Origin: Variovorax paradoxus
Lineage (GTDB): Bacteria; Pseudomonadota; Gammaproteobacteria; Burkholderiales; Burkholderiaceae_C
DNA length: 64,000 nt
Assembly: GCF_009498455.1 (NCBI RefSeq)
Contig: NZ_CP045644.1
Span: 992,001 to 1,056,000 of the forward strand
Direction: 5' to 3'
Part shown: positions 46,427 to 54,039 of the stretch, in pieces
Numbering within the stretch: position 1 is the first letter of the stretch
Layout of the letters: each line of letters opens with the position of its first letter
Made by a program: the position numbers and the translations under genes
Notes under the pieces: generated by a model
What the model saw: the letters and a program-made list of their open reading frames with translations, nothing else
The model's database searches: none
What the model was told of the DNA's origin: nothing

Positions 46427-47209
46427 TCACGTCACATCACCCAACCGCGCCCGCACCTCACGCCGACTCAGCTGCCGCTTGGCGGCGGCATAGACATCGT
46501 GACGCCCGTACATGTCGACGTGCGTGGGCAGGCCCGGCGCTGAACGTCGCGCCGCGCCGCAGCGCGTGACCATGCAGCGACGCAGCACGTCGTAGCACTT
46601 GGGCTCTGGCTGCGCCGCGCCTGCGCGCTCGGGAAACTTCGCCAGCACGACCTCGAACCAGCAGCCCTCGACGCAGTGCCACTGCGTGGTCTCGTCGATC
46701 ACGTGGTAGACCGCGCACGGCGTGCCACCGCGCCGCCCGGCCCGGTCTGCACGACGCGCCGCACGCGCTTCGCGCAAGCGCCGGTTCGGCAGCAGGATGC
46801 CGGTGGCCGGATGCACGAACAGCTCGACACCCGGCGCTTCGTGCAGCGGCACGCCGTGCCGGCTTCCCCAGCGGTACGGTCGTACCCGCACTTCGCCGTC
46901 GCACAGCACCGCGTCGCGCGCCACGAAATCGTCGACATGCAAAAAGATGTGCGCCTGCACCGTGCTGCGGCGATCGATGCCCGCGCACAGCTCGGCGTAC
47001 ACCTTGTCCCACGGCCGGTGCACCTGCTTGTGCAGCCAGCGCTTGAGCGGCTGGAGGTTTTCGCTCAGCCACTTCGGATGCTGCAGGCCGCCCTTCATGC
47101 CCAGGTGCGAACCGCGCTCGGGGCTGTTGCGCCACGGGCGGCCGTCGCCCTGCACGCGCCAGCCGCCGCGCGGACGCTCGACGATCACCTTGTCCATGTC
47201 GTCACGCAT
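46427..47209 (-). CDS. Unrecognised 260-residue protein
   Basis: 260 residues from the ATG at 47209 (MRDDMDKVIVERPRGGWRV). I do not recognise a characterised family. It is basic and Arg-rich, opening with KVIVERPR, then KWLSENLQPLKRWLHKQVHRP and WDKVYAELCAGIDRRSTVQ. These read like an uncharacterised, widely spread family I cannot name. Five or more Cys in the second half (around HCVEGCWFEV and CYDVLRRCMVTRC) could bind metal. No signal peptide or membrane helix is seen. Its start overlaps the end of a small upstream gene, so the two form a unit. Confidence 0.65.
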   Translation of the reverse strand: MRDDMDKVIVERPRGGWRVQGDGRPWRNSPERGSHLGMKGGLQHPKWLSENLQPLKRWLHKQVHRPWDKVYAELCAGIDRRSTVQAHIFLHVDDFVARDAVLCDGEVRVRPYRWGSRHGVPLHEAPGVELFVHPATGILLPNRRLREARAARRADRAGRRGGTPCAVYHVIDETTQWHCVEGCWFEVVLAKFPERAGAAQPEPKCYDVLRRCMVTRCGAARRSAPGLPTHVDMYGRHDVYAAAKRQLSRREVRARLGDVT

Positions 47210-47429
47210 CGTCGGCCCTCCGCCTGAAATCATGCGCGGCTTTCTGCAGCGCCACCTTCTGCGCGCGCCGCTCGGCGCGGTGCGTGCGCAGGTGGCGGCC
47301 TGCGCCCTGGCTGGATTCGCGGCGGGCCATCGCGGCCACCACGGGATTGCGCGGTGCCGACGCGGGCACCGCAAAGTAGAACCGGCCCAGACGCTTGTCG
47401 TCGTCGCGGGCCTTTCGTTGAGCACTCAT
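47202..47429 (-). CDS. Small basic unrecognised protein
   Basis: 75 residues from the ATG at 47429 (MSAQRKARDDDKRLGRFYF), with CGGAG about 10 bp upstream. It is strongly basic (RTHRAERRAQKVALQKAAHDF) with no membrane segment, which suggests nucleic-acid or ribosome contact, but nothing identifies it. Its stop overlaps the start of the next gene by 8 bp. A strong intrinsic terminator lies in its leader just upstream, so expression may be attenuated. Confidence 0.55.
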   Translation of the reverse strand: MSAQRKARDDDKRLGRFYFAVPASAPRNPVVAAMARRESSQGAGRHLRTHRAERRAQKVALQKAAHDFRRRADDA

Positions 47430-47439
47430 GTGCGCACAC

Positions 47440-47487
47440 TCCGAAAGAAACAAAAAGGCCCCGGCGAATGCAGTTGCGCGCGGGGCC
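47440..47487 (-). terminator. Intrinsic terminator or attenuator in the leader of the 47429 gene
   Basis: On the minus strand, GGCCCCG (47481-47487) pairs with CGGGGCC (47457-47463) across a 17-nt loop and runs into TTTTTGTTTCTTTC. It ends about 11-20 bases before the small gene's ATG. No minus-strand gene lies upstream, so it either attenuates this unit or ends a short RNA. Confidence 0.75.
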
Positions 47488-47827
47488 CTTGTCGATTCGG
47501 CCGCGGCGGATGCGAAGGTGCACATCCGGCCGGGGCGGTCGGTGTGCGTCAGGTGTTCAGTGAACGGTTCATTGAATGGTGTTCTCGCCCGGGAGGTTGA
47601 TCGTCGCCGTGCGTGGTGTCGGAAAAAACTGTCGCTGAAAAAGGAAGGGCGGATTCTGGCGAGGGGCTGCGCCGTGCGCAAGCCTTGCAGGCAGTGCTGT
47701 GGCGCAAAGCTGACACGAACGCGCGCGTTGAATCCGCTTCGTGCATCCCGCCGTATGACATCTCAAGCGCATCGCGCCTCCGAGCTGTTGGCGGTTTCCA
47801 CAGAGCCTTTCTTTCCAGGAGACATCC
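47488..47827. other. Gene-free interval
   Basis: About 340 bp without a supported gene. It holds a near-perfect 21-bp palindrome (47556-47576, TTCAGTGAACGGTTCATTGAA with one mismatched pair and a central base) that could be an operator for the leftward unit. It also contains the leader of the rightward FAS1 lipoprotein gene. A small leftward RNA ending at the terminator at 47440-47487 is possible. No tRNA-like fold was seen. Confidence 0.4.
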
Positions 47828-48406
47828 ATGAAAAAACTCGTGATCGCACTCGGCGTGTCGGCTCTGCTCGGTGCCTGTGCCGGCAGTGGTGGCGGCATGG
47901 GCATGAGCAACAGCAGTGCATCGGCGACCCCCATGGTCGGCGGCGCGCCGATGTACCCGACGAAGGACATCGTCGACAACGCCGTGAACTCGAAGGACCA
48001 CACGACGCTGGTCGCCGCGGTGAAGGCGGCCGACCTCGTGGCCACGCTCAAGAGCCCGGGCCCGTTCACGGTGTTCGCGCCCACCAACGCCTCGTTCGCG
48101 GCACTGCCGGCCGGCACGGTCGACACGCTGCTCAAGCCCGAGAACAAGGCCACGCTCACCAAGGTGCTGACCTACCACGTGGTGCCCGGGCGCATGGACA
48201 GCGCGGCGCTGACGAGCGCGATCAACGCGGGCGGCGGCAAGGCGATGCTGAAGACCGCGAGCGGCGGCACGCTCACGGCCACGATGAGCGGCGGCACGGT
48301 GTGGGTGACCGACGCCAAGGGCGGCACGGCGGCGGTGACGATCGCCAATGTCTACCAGTCGAACGGCGTGATCCACGTCGTCAACAAGGTGCTGCTGCCG
48401 GGTTGA
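47828..48406 (+). CDS. Fasciclin (FAS1)-domain lipoprotein
   Basis: 192 residues. The signal ends with a lipobox (VSALLGAC) with the Cys at residue ~17, followed by a Gly/Ser/Met-rich linker. One FAS1 domain follows: SPGPFTVFAPTNASFAALP (H1 motif), LTYHVVPGRM, and NGVIHVVNKVLLPG (H2). FAS1 proteins mediate adhesion or matrix contact, and in bacteria are often secreted or lipidated. A purine-rich CCAGGAG precedes the ATG. It is convergent with the LysR gene. Confidence 0.92.
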   Translation: MKKLVIALGVSALLGACAGSGGGMGMSNSSASATPMVGGAPMYPTKDIVDNAVNSKDHTTLVAAVKAADLVATLKSPGPFTVFAPTNASFAALPAGTVDTLLKPENKATLTKVLTYHVVPGRMDSAALTSAINAGGGKAMLKTASGGTLTATMSGGTVWVTDAKGGTAAVTIANVYQSNGVIHVVNKVLLPG

Positions 48407-48431
48407 TCGGCAGGCGGGCCGCGGCCCTTCG

Positions 48432-49358
48432 TCAGCTCCGCTGCGCGGCCTCGGCTTCGTCGCGCAGCCACTGTGCGAAGTCCTGCGCGTCGCGGTTGCC
48501 CGCGGCGCGCCGCGACATCTCGATGAAGTAGCCGCGGTGCGATGCCGCGCCCTCGCCGAGCGGCGCCACGAGCCGGCCGTCGCGCATCAGTTCGCGCAGC
48601 AGCGGCAGGCGCCCGATGACCACGCCCTGCCCCGCCACCGCGGCGGCCACGGCATCGGCGTACTGCGTGAAGCGCACCGTGCTCTTCATGCGCAGGTCTT
48701 CCAGCCCCATCACCTTGAGCCACGGCTCCCAGTCGGCGGTCGGGGCTTCGCTGTGGTCCGGGTATTCGATGGTCAGCAGCGTGAGCTTGGAAAAGTCGGA
48801 CAGCTCGCGCAGCGACGCGGCGACCTGCGGCGCGCACAGCGGGATCACCGATTCCTCGAACAGCGCCGGGCCCACACCGCGGCCGATGGGCACGAAGCGC
48901 ACCGCCACGTCGATGCGGCTGCGTTCCATGTCGAGCACATCGAGCGTGGCCGACACGCGCACGTCGACCTGCGGGTGCGTGCTGGTGAAGCGCGCCAGCT
49001 TGGGAATGAGCCACAGCGACGCGAAGCCCGGCGTGCTGGTGATCGACACCTGCCGCGGCGCGGCGCTGGCGCGCACGCGCGCGGTGGCGTCGCGCAGGCG
49101 CTCCAGGCTGTCGGTGACGGCGCGCTGCAGCACGCCGCCGGCTTCGGTGAGCGCGAGCGCGCGGTGGCGGCGCTCGAACAGCAGCACGCCCAGGCTGGCT
49201 TCGAGCTGCTGGATCTGCCGGCTCACGGCCGACTGCGTGAGGTGCAGTTCGCCGGCCGCCAGCGTGAAGCTCAGCCGGCGCGCGGCGGCCTCGAAGCTGC
49301 GCAGCAGCTCGAGCGGCGGGAGTTCGCCGGCGGAGGTTTTCGCATTCTCTGTAGGCAT
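48432..49358 (-). CDS. LysR-family regulator (GcvA-like)
   Basis: 308 residues. PLELLRSFEAAARRLSFTLA and LHLTQSAVSRQIQQLEASLG form the winged helix of the GcvA subgroup. It is divergent from the DUF2917 gene, and a perfect 15-bp palindrome fitting T-N11-A lies between them. LysR/DUF2917 pairs are frequent in betaproteobacteria, but the effector is not known. Confidence 0.92.
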   Translation of the reverse strand: MPTENAKTSAGELPPLELLRSFEAAARRLSFTLAAGELHLTQSAVSRQIQQLEASLGVLLFERRHRALALTEAGGVLQRAVTDSLERLRDATARVRASAAPRQVSITSTPGFASLWLIPKLARFTSTHPQVDVRVSATLDVLDMERSRIDVAVRFVPIGRGVGPALFEESVIPLCAPQVAASLRELSDFSKLTLLTIEYPDHSEAPTADWEPWLKVMGLEDLRMKSTVRFTQYADAVAAAVAGQGVVIGRLPLLRELMRDGRLVAPLGEGAASHRGYFIEMSRRAAGNRDAQDFAQWLRDEAEAAQRS

Positions 49359-49410
49359 GCAACGAGTTCCGAATGACCGCGTGTAAGAGGGGGATCAACT
49401 CACTATATTC

Positions 49411-49425
49411 ATTCGTATCACGAAT
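49411..49425. promoter_or_regulatory. LysR-box palindrome
   Basis: ATTCGT-ATC-ACGAAT is a perfect inverted repeat that satisfies T-N11-A (T at 49412, A at 49424). It lies 53 bp upstream of the LysR start and 16 bp upstream of the DUF2917 start, so a bound LysR could block or position polymerase for the DUF2917 gene. Confidence 0.6.
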
Positions 49426-49440
49426 GCAATGGAGCTTCCC

Positions 49441-49803
49441 ATGAGCACCGCCACCGCCCCGTCTCCTTCCGCCTTTTCTTTCTCCTCGTCGACCTCGCGC
49501 TTTCACGTGAGCCTGCCGAGCCGCGCCGTCTTCGCCGTGCCCGACGGCGCAGGCGTGGGCATCGAGTGCCGCAGCGGCGCCGTGTGGATCACGCTCGACC
49601 GCGACCCGCGCGACATCGTGCTCGGGCCGGGCGAGCGCTTCGAGAGCACCGAGCACCGGCGCGTGCTGGTGTCGGCGCTGGAGTCGTCGTGCATCTCGGT
49701 GTCGGACGCGCAGCCCGCCGCGCTGCCGAACCCGGCCTCGCGCGCACAGGCTCGCGCGCGGTCGCCCTGGCGACTGCCGCTGCACGGCTTGTCCCCGGCT
49801 TGA
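49441..49803 (+). CDS. DUF2917-domain protein
   Basis: 120 residues from the ATG at 49441, preferred over 49429 because a GGAG lies 7 bp before it. The core matches DUF2917: CRSGAVWITLDRDPRDIVL then PGERFESTEHRRVLVSALE. This is a small cupin-like beta fold without an assigned activity. It is divergent from a GcvA-type LysR gene. The C-terminal ~25 residues are low-complexity and Arg/Ala-rich. Confidence 0.82.
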   Translation: MSTATAPSPSAFSFSSSTSRFHVSLPSRAVFAVPDGAGVGIECRSGAVWITLDRDPRDIVLGPGERFESTEHRRVLVSALESSCISVSDAQPAALPNPASRAQARARSPWRLPLHGLSPA

Positions 49804-49946
49804 CCACGGGCGCCATCGCCCCGTGACGCAGGCTTTCGGCGGAGCGCTCGCATGACCGCGCCGCAACGGACACCGCAGCCCTGCGTGCGGTGCGCGCTGA
49901 ACCCGAGCAAGCCCGTGCGCAACCGCACGGCCGGCGGACCGGTCCG

Positions 49947-50849
49947 TCAGTGCGGGCGCGCGTTGATCTCGTGGGCGCCGATCAGTTCAGTCACCAGCAC
50001 GGCCTCGGGGCCGTCGAGAAAGTACTCCGCCTCGAGCGGCGCGCGCAGCCGCAGGAACTTGTCCTCGCCGACCTGCATGGTGTGGCCGGCGCCCATCTCG
50101 GCGCCGCTGTCGATCAGGTAGCGCAGGACGTTGCCGAACAGCTCGAAGTACTTCTCTCCTTCGTGGTGGCCTTCGGCCAACGCAGCGAAATCGGGCTGGC
50201 CGAAGTGGTGCGCGCCATAGGTGCGCATCCAGACGCCCTGCACGCCTTCGACCTCGTACTTGACGAAGCCGCAGTACAGGGCCGGCAGGTCGAGGTCTCG
50301 CAGCAACTCGATGCTGTCGCCTTCGATGTCGGCGTCGAACACGGCCGCGGGGAGCGAGGTGTGGGCCGATTCGTTCAGCACCACCAGCGCGCCGAGCCGG
50401 GCCAGCGCGCCAGCCACGGTCGCCAGGGCCACGTACTGTTCGAGCACCGAGTCCTCGTAACCCGCGTAGTAGAGGATGACGTGGCTGCGGTGCGCGCGCA
50501 CCTGGGCCTTGAGTTCTTGCGGATAGTGCGCCGGCGCCACGCAGACCTCGACCGATTCGGCCGGCATCGGCACATCGAAGCCGACCATCCGGACCACGTG
50601 GTTCTTCCAGCCCGCCAGCGCCAGAAAAGGGCCGGGGTCTTCGGTGATCTCGCAGCGCGCGTCGCCGGTGGAGCGGTGGTAGGCGCGCAATGCCTGCGCG
50701 AGCGCGGCGACATCGAAGTTCAACGCGTCCGCGAACAGGACCGTCAGCGCGACGCCGTCGCCGGCCTCCCCGGCCTCGAGGTTGGCGACCAATGCGCCGG
50801 CATCGCCGGGCTCGTCCTTGCGGCCAAAGAAACGGGAAAAAATGCTCAC
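49947..50849 (-). CDS. DUF4261-domain protein
   Basis: 300 residues from a GTG at 50849, chosen because AAGGAG lies about 8 bp upstream. After a short basic start (SIFSRFFGRKDEPGD), the body (VALTVLFADALNFDVAALAQ, MVGFDVPMPAESVEVCVAPA, ALVVLNESAHTSL) resembles DUF4261. The family has no known function and is often found near secretion or immunity loci elsewhere, but nothing of that kind is here. No signal peptide. It is divergent from the phosphofructokinase gene across about 230 bp. Confidence 0.72.
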   Translation of the reverse strand: MSIFSRFFGRKDEPGDAGALVANLEAGEAGDGVALTVLFADALNFDVAALAQALRAYHRSTGDARCEITEDPGPFLALAGWKNHVVRMVGFDVPMPAESVEVCVAPAHYPQELKAQVRAHRSHVILYYAGYEDSVLEQYVALATVAGALARLGALVVLNESAHTSLPAAVFDADIEGDSIELLRDLDLPALYCGFVKYEVEGVQGVWMRTYGAHHFGQPDFAALAEGHHEGEKYFELFGNVLRYLIDSGAEMGAGHTMQVGEDKFLRLRAPLEAEYFLDGPEAVLVTELIGAHEINARPH

Positions 50850-51076
50850 GCGCGGACTCCTTGGGTGATGGGTGTGCCTGCAAATGGATAGGGCCGGCGC
50901 GGACCGGGTCGCACGCCACGTGCGTGGCCTTCCTGGGCGGCGCACAGCAACGAACTGTAATCGCGCGAAATTGCCAAGCAGGCCATTGGCCTGCGGCCGG
51001 CGACTGCGCCAGAATGGCCTTCCCGCGAAGCGTTGCCACCCTGCGCCGGTCGCTTACCCGCACGGAGATTTGCCCC

Positions 51077-52339
51077 ATGAGCACTGCCATCCTCAACGCC
51101 TTCTACGCCCAGTCGGGCGGCGTCACCTCGGTCATCAACGCCTCGGCCTGCGGCGTGATCGAAACGGCGCGCCGGCACCCGGACCGCATCGGCACGCTCT
51201 ATGCCGGGCGCAACGGCATCCTCGGGGCGCTCACCGAAGACCTGATCGACACCAGCGCCGAGCCGGCCGAGGCGATTGCGGCGCTGCGCACCACGCCCTC
51301 AGGTGCGTTCGGCTCGTGCCGCTACAAGCTCAAGTCGCTCGAAAAGAACCGCCGCGAATACGAGCGCCTGATCGAGGTGTTCAAGGCCCACGGCATCGGC
51401 TATTTCTTCTACAACGGCGGCGGCGACTCGGCCGACACCTGCTTCAAGGTGAGCCAGTTGTCGCAGTCGATGGGCTACCCGCTGCAGGCCATCCACGTGC
51501 CCAAGACCATCGACAACGACCTGCCGCTGACCGACTGCTGCCCGGGCTTCGGCTCGGTCGCGAAGTACGTGGCGGTGTCCACGCTCGAGGCCTCGTTCGA
51601 TGTGCGCTCGATGGCCGCCACCTCCACCAAGGTGTTCGTGCTCGAGGTGATGGGCCGCCACGCCGGCTGGATCGCCGCGGCCGGCGGGCTGGTGGCCGAC
51701 CATGGCATTCCGGTGGTGGTGCTGTTCCCCGAGATCGCGTTCGATGCGGCCCGCTTCCTGGCGCGCGTCGATGCGCTGGTGCAGCAGCACGGCTACTGCT
51801 CGGTGGTGGTGTCCGAGGGCTGCCATCACCCCGACGGCACCTTCCTGGCCGAGCAGGGCGCGCGCGATGCCTTCGGCCATGCGCAGCTCGGCGGCGCAGC
51901 GCCGGTGGTGGCGCAGATGGTGAAAGAGGCGCTGGGCCACAAGTTCCACTGGGCGGTGGCCGACTACCTGCAGCGCGCCGCGCGGCACATCGCCTCGGCC
52001 ACCGACGTGAAGCAGGCCTATGAACTGGGCCAGCGCGCGGTCGAGCTCGCGCTCGAAGGCCGCAACGCGGTGATGCCGACCATCGAGCGCACGAGCGACG
52101 TGCCCTATGCGTACACGTTGGGCGCGGCGCCGCTCGAAGCGGTCGCCAATGTCGAGAAGCCGATGCCGCGCGATTTCATTTCGGACGACGGCTACGGCAT
52201 CACCGAGAAGTGCCGCCGCTACCTGCTGCCGCTGATCGCGGGCGAAGACTACCCCGCCTACCGCGACGGCCTGCCGGTGTACGCAACGCTGCGCAACGTG
52301 GCGGTGCCGAAGAAGCTGCCGGCCTTCGCGCTCGCATGA
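51077..52339 (+). CDS. pfp: 6-phosphofructokinase, predicted PPi-dependent
   Basis: 420 residues from the ATG at 51077. PFK motifs are present: AQSGGVTSVINASACGVIE, FFYNGGGDSADTC and HVPKTIDNDLPLTDC. Two sites that separate PPi from ATP enzymes point to PPi: Asp at the GGxDS position (D117) and Lys in PKTIDND (K143), where ATP enzymes have Gly-Gly. The residue before D117 is Gly instead of the usual Asp/Asn. It would phosphorylate fructose 6-phosphate reversibly with PPi, allowing gluconeogenic flow. The next gene overlaps its stop by 4 bp. Confidence 0.9.
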   Translation: MSTAILNAFYAQSGGVTSVINASACGVIETARRHPDRIGTLYAGRNGILGALTEDLIDTSAEPAEAIAALRTTPSGAFGSCRYKLKSLEKNRREYERLIEVFKAHGIGYFFYNGGGDSADTCFKVSQLSQSMGYPLQAIHVPKTIDNDLPLTDCCPGFGSVAKYVAVSTLEASFDVRSMAATSTKVFVLEVMGRHAGWIAAAGGLVADHGIPVVVLFPEIAFDAARFLARVDALVQQHGYCSVVVSEGCHHPDGTFLAEQGARDAFGHAQLGGAAPVVAQMVKEALGHKFHWAVADYLQRAARHIASATDVKQAYELGQRAVELALEGRNAVMPTIERTSDVPYAYTLGAAPLEAVANVEKPMPRDFISDDGYGITEKCRRYLLPLIAGEDYPAYRDGLPVYATLRNVAVPKKLPAFALA

Positions 52340-52554
52340 CCGTGGTCATCGACACCGCGCACTGTCCGCTGTGCGGCGAGGCGAACCGCTGCGCGATGGA
52401 GGTCGAGCGCGAGACGGGCCAGGCACAACCGCCCTGCTGGTGCATGGCCACCGATTTTTCGCTGGCGCCGCTCGACACGCTGCCACCGGCGTTGCGCGGG
52501 CAGGCCTGCATCTGCGCGCGCTGCGCCGCGGGCCTGCCGCCGGCTCAGGACTGA
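52336..52554 (+). CDS. Cysteine-rich CWC-family small protein
   Basis: 72 residues, with the start overlapping the PFK stop as ATGA. Eight Cys occur in CPLCGEANRCAME, PPCWCMATDF and QACICARC, the CWC-family pattern, probably one or two zinc sites. Function is unknown. Translational coupling to the PPi-PFK gene suggests a possible accessory role. Its end overlaps the convergent peptidase stop by 10 bp. Confidence 0.85.
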   Translation: MTVVIDTAHCPLCGEANRCAMEVERETGQAQPPCWCMATDFSLAPLDTLPPALRGQACICARCAAGLPPAQD

Positions 52555-53900
52555 GCGACGTCGCCCTGCGACTGCGACGGCGCTTGCGCTTGTGACTGGG
52601 TTTGCGACGGCATCGGCGCAGGCTCGACAACCTCCGCCGCAGGCGCCGCCACATCCCCCGCCATCACCATCGTCGGCGCCGTGCCGCTGCGCTGCGCGGT
52701 GATCACGCCGTGGATGAACTGCAGCTTGCCCACCGCCGCGCGCGGCAGCACGAAGGGGTAGTAGTCGGGCTGGCCCATGCTGCGCGACAGCTCGTTGAGC
52801 ATGCTGGTCAGCAGCACCCAGCCGTTGATGAAGTCGAGAAACTTCGCGGCGTCGGGATGCTCGGGCTGCCACAGGTCGGCGGCGGTGAAGAGGTCGCTCT
52901 GCAGCTCGACGTTGCTCGCATCGATGCCGAAGCTCATCGCCGTGTCGGCCGTGTCGGCCATGTGCAGGTAGTGGGCCCAGGTTTCGGCCCAGTCTTCCCA
53001 CGGATGCATGCTCGCGTAGCTGCTGACGAAGCGCTGCGCCCAGTCGGGCGGCGGGCCCTGCTCGTAGTGCTGCTGCAACGCGGCGCCGTAGTCGGCGCGC
53101 TCGTCGCCGAAGAGCGCGCGGTAGTCGTCGATCCACGGCGTGGGCAGCACCAGCAGGTCCCAGTAGTAGTGGCCGACCTCGTGGCGGAAGTGGCCCAGCA
53201 GCGTGCGGTAGGGCTCGTGCATCTCGGCGCGGATGCGCTCGCGCACGGCGTCTTCGGCCTCCTCGGCGTTGAGCGTGATCAGGCCCTGCTCGTGGCCCGT
53301 CATCACGTGCGGTCGGCCCGGCACGTTGCTGAGGAAATCGAAGGCCAGCCCGTGCACCGGATCGGCGTGTCGGCTCACCACCGGCAGACCGAGCGCAAGC
53401 AGCTGCGAAATGAGCCGGCGCTTGGCCATCTCGAGCTTGCACCACAGCTCGCCGTTGGCCGCCACCGACAGGTCGGGAATGGTGCGCGTGACGCTGCACG
53501 ACAGGCAGTAGCCCGGCGCATGGCCCTGCGTGTCGGGCGGAATGGTTTCGCCTTCGCGCGGCGTTGCCACCATCCAGTTGCAGGCGGCCGGCGTCATGAG
53601 GTTGGCGCAGCGGCGGTAGGTGGGGCCGTGCGGGTCGCCGAAGACGGTGAAGGTGTCGGGCAACGCGCCCTCGCCTTGCGCAGGTGCGAGCGGCACCACA
53701 CCGAGCCGGTCGATCACGTAGCCCAGCGGCGTGAGGCAGGCCAGGCATTTGCTGTTGCGCAGGAACACCGGGCGCCCGCACTGGCAGCGGTAGGCGCGGC
53801 TGACGGTGGGCGCGGCGAGTTCGGCACCGAGCGCGGGGGCGGCATCGGGCGTGGCGGGGTCGGCCGGTTCATGGGCGGGTTCTTGGATCGACGGATTCAT
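52545..53900 (-). CDS. Zinc-ribbon plus putative zinc-binding peptidase
   Basis: 451 residues from the ATG at 53900. The N-terminus has a zinc ribbon (RCQCGRPVFLRNSKCLACLT). The main domain contains an HExxH motif (HFRHEVGHYYWDLL) and a downstream WAETWAHYLHMADT with candidate third-ligand Glu or His, matching a family annotated as putative zinc-binding metallopeptidase. No signal peptide, so a cytoplasmic location is expected. The C-terminal ~45 residues are Ala/Gln/Ser low-complexity. Substrate unknown. Confidence 0.85.
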   Translation of the reverse strand: MNPSIQEPAHEPADPATPDAAPALGAELAAPTVSRAYRCQCGRPVFLRNSKCLACLTPLGYVIDRLGVVPLAPAQGEGALPDTFTVFGDPHGPTYRRCANLMTPAACNWMVATPREGETIPPDTQGHAPGYCLSCSVTRTIPDLSVAANGELWCKLEMAKRRLISQLLALGLPVVSRHADPVHGLAFDFLSNVPGRPHVMTGHEQGLITLNAEEAEDAVRERIRAEMHEPYRTLLGHFRHEVGHYYWDLLVLPTPWIDDYRALFGDERADYGAALQQHYEQGPPPDWAQRFVSSYASMHPWEDWAETWAHYLHMADTADTAMSFGIDASNVELQSDLFTAADLWQPEHPDAAKFLDFINGWVLLTSMLNELSRSMGQPDYYPFVLPRAAVGKLQFIHGVITAQRSGTAPTMVMAGDVAAPAAEVVEPAPMPSQTQSQAQAPSQSQGDVAQS

Positions 53901-54039
53901 GGCTTGTTTGTTCTTTTGATGACGGCTTGACGCACGGGGGACAGCCGCCGCATTGTGCGACCCGCGCATGTGGCGTCGGCCGCGCAAACACCGATATGCT
54001 TGTAGGACGACGGACCCGCGACCGTCCCTGCGCCGCCTC

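Noticed and set aside
49852..50121. An 89-codon plus-strand frame with several Cys near its start
   Set aside because: It overlaps the end of the DUF4261 gene on the other strand, and its composition changes to Ser/Arg-rich antisense-like sequence.
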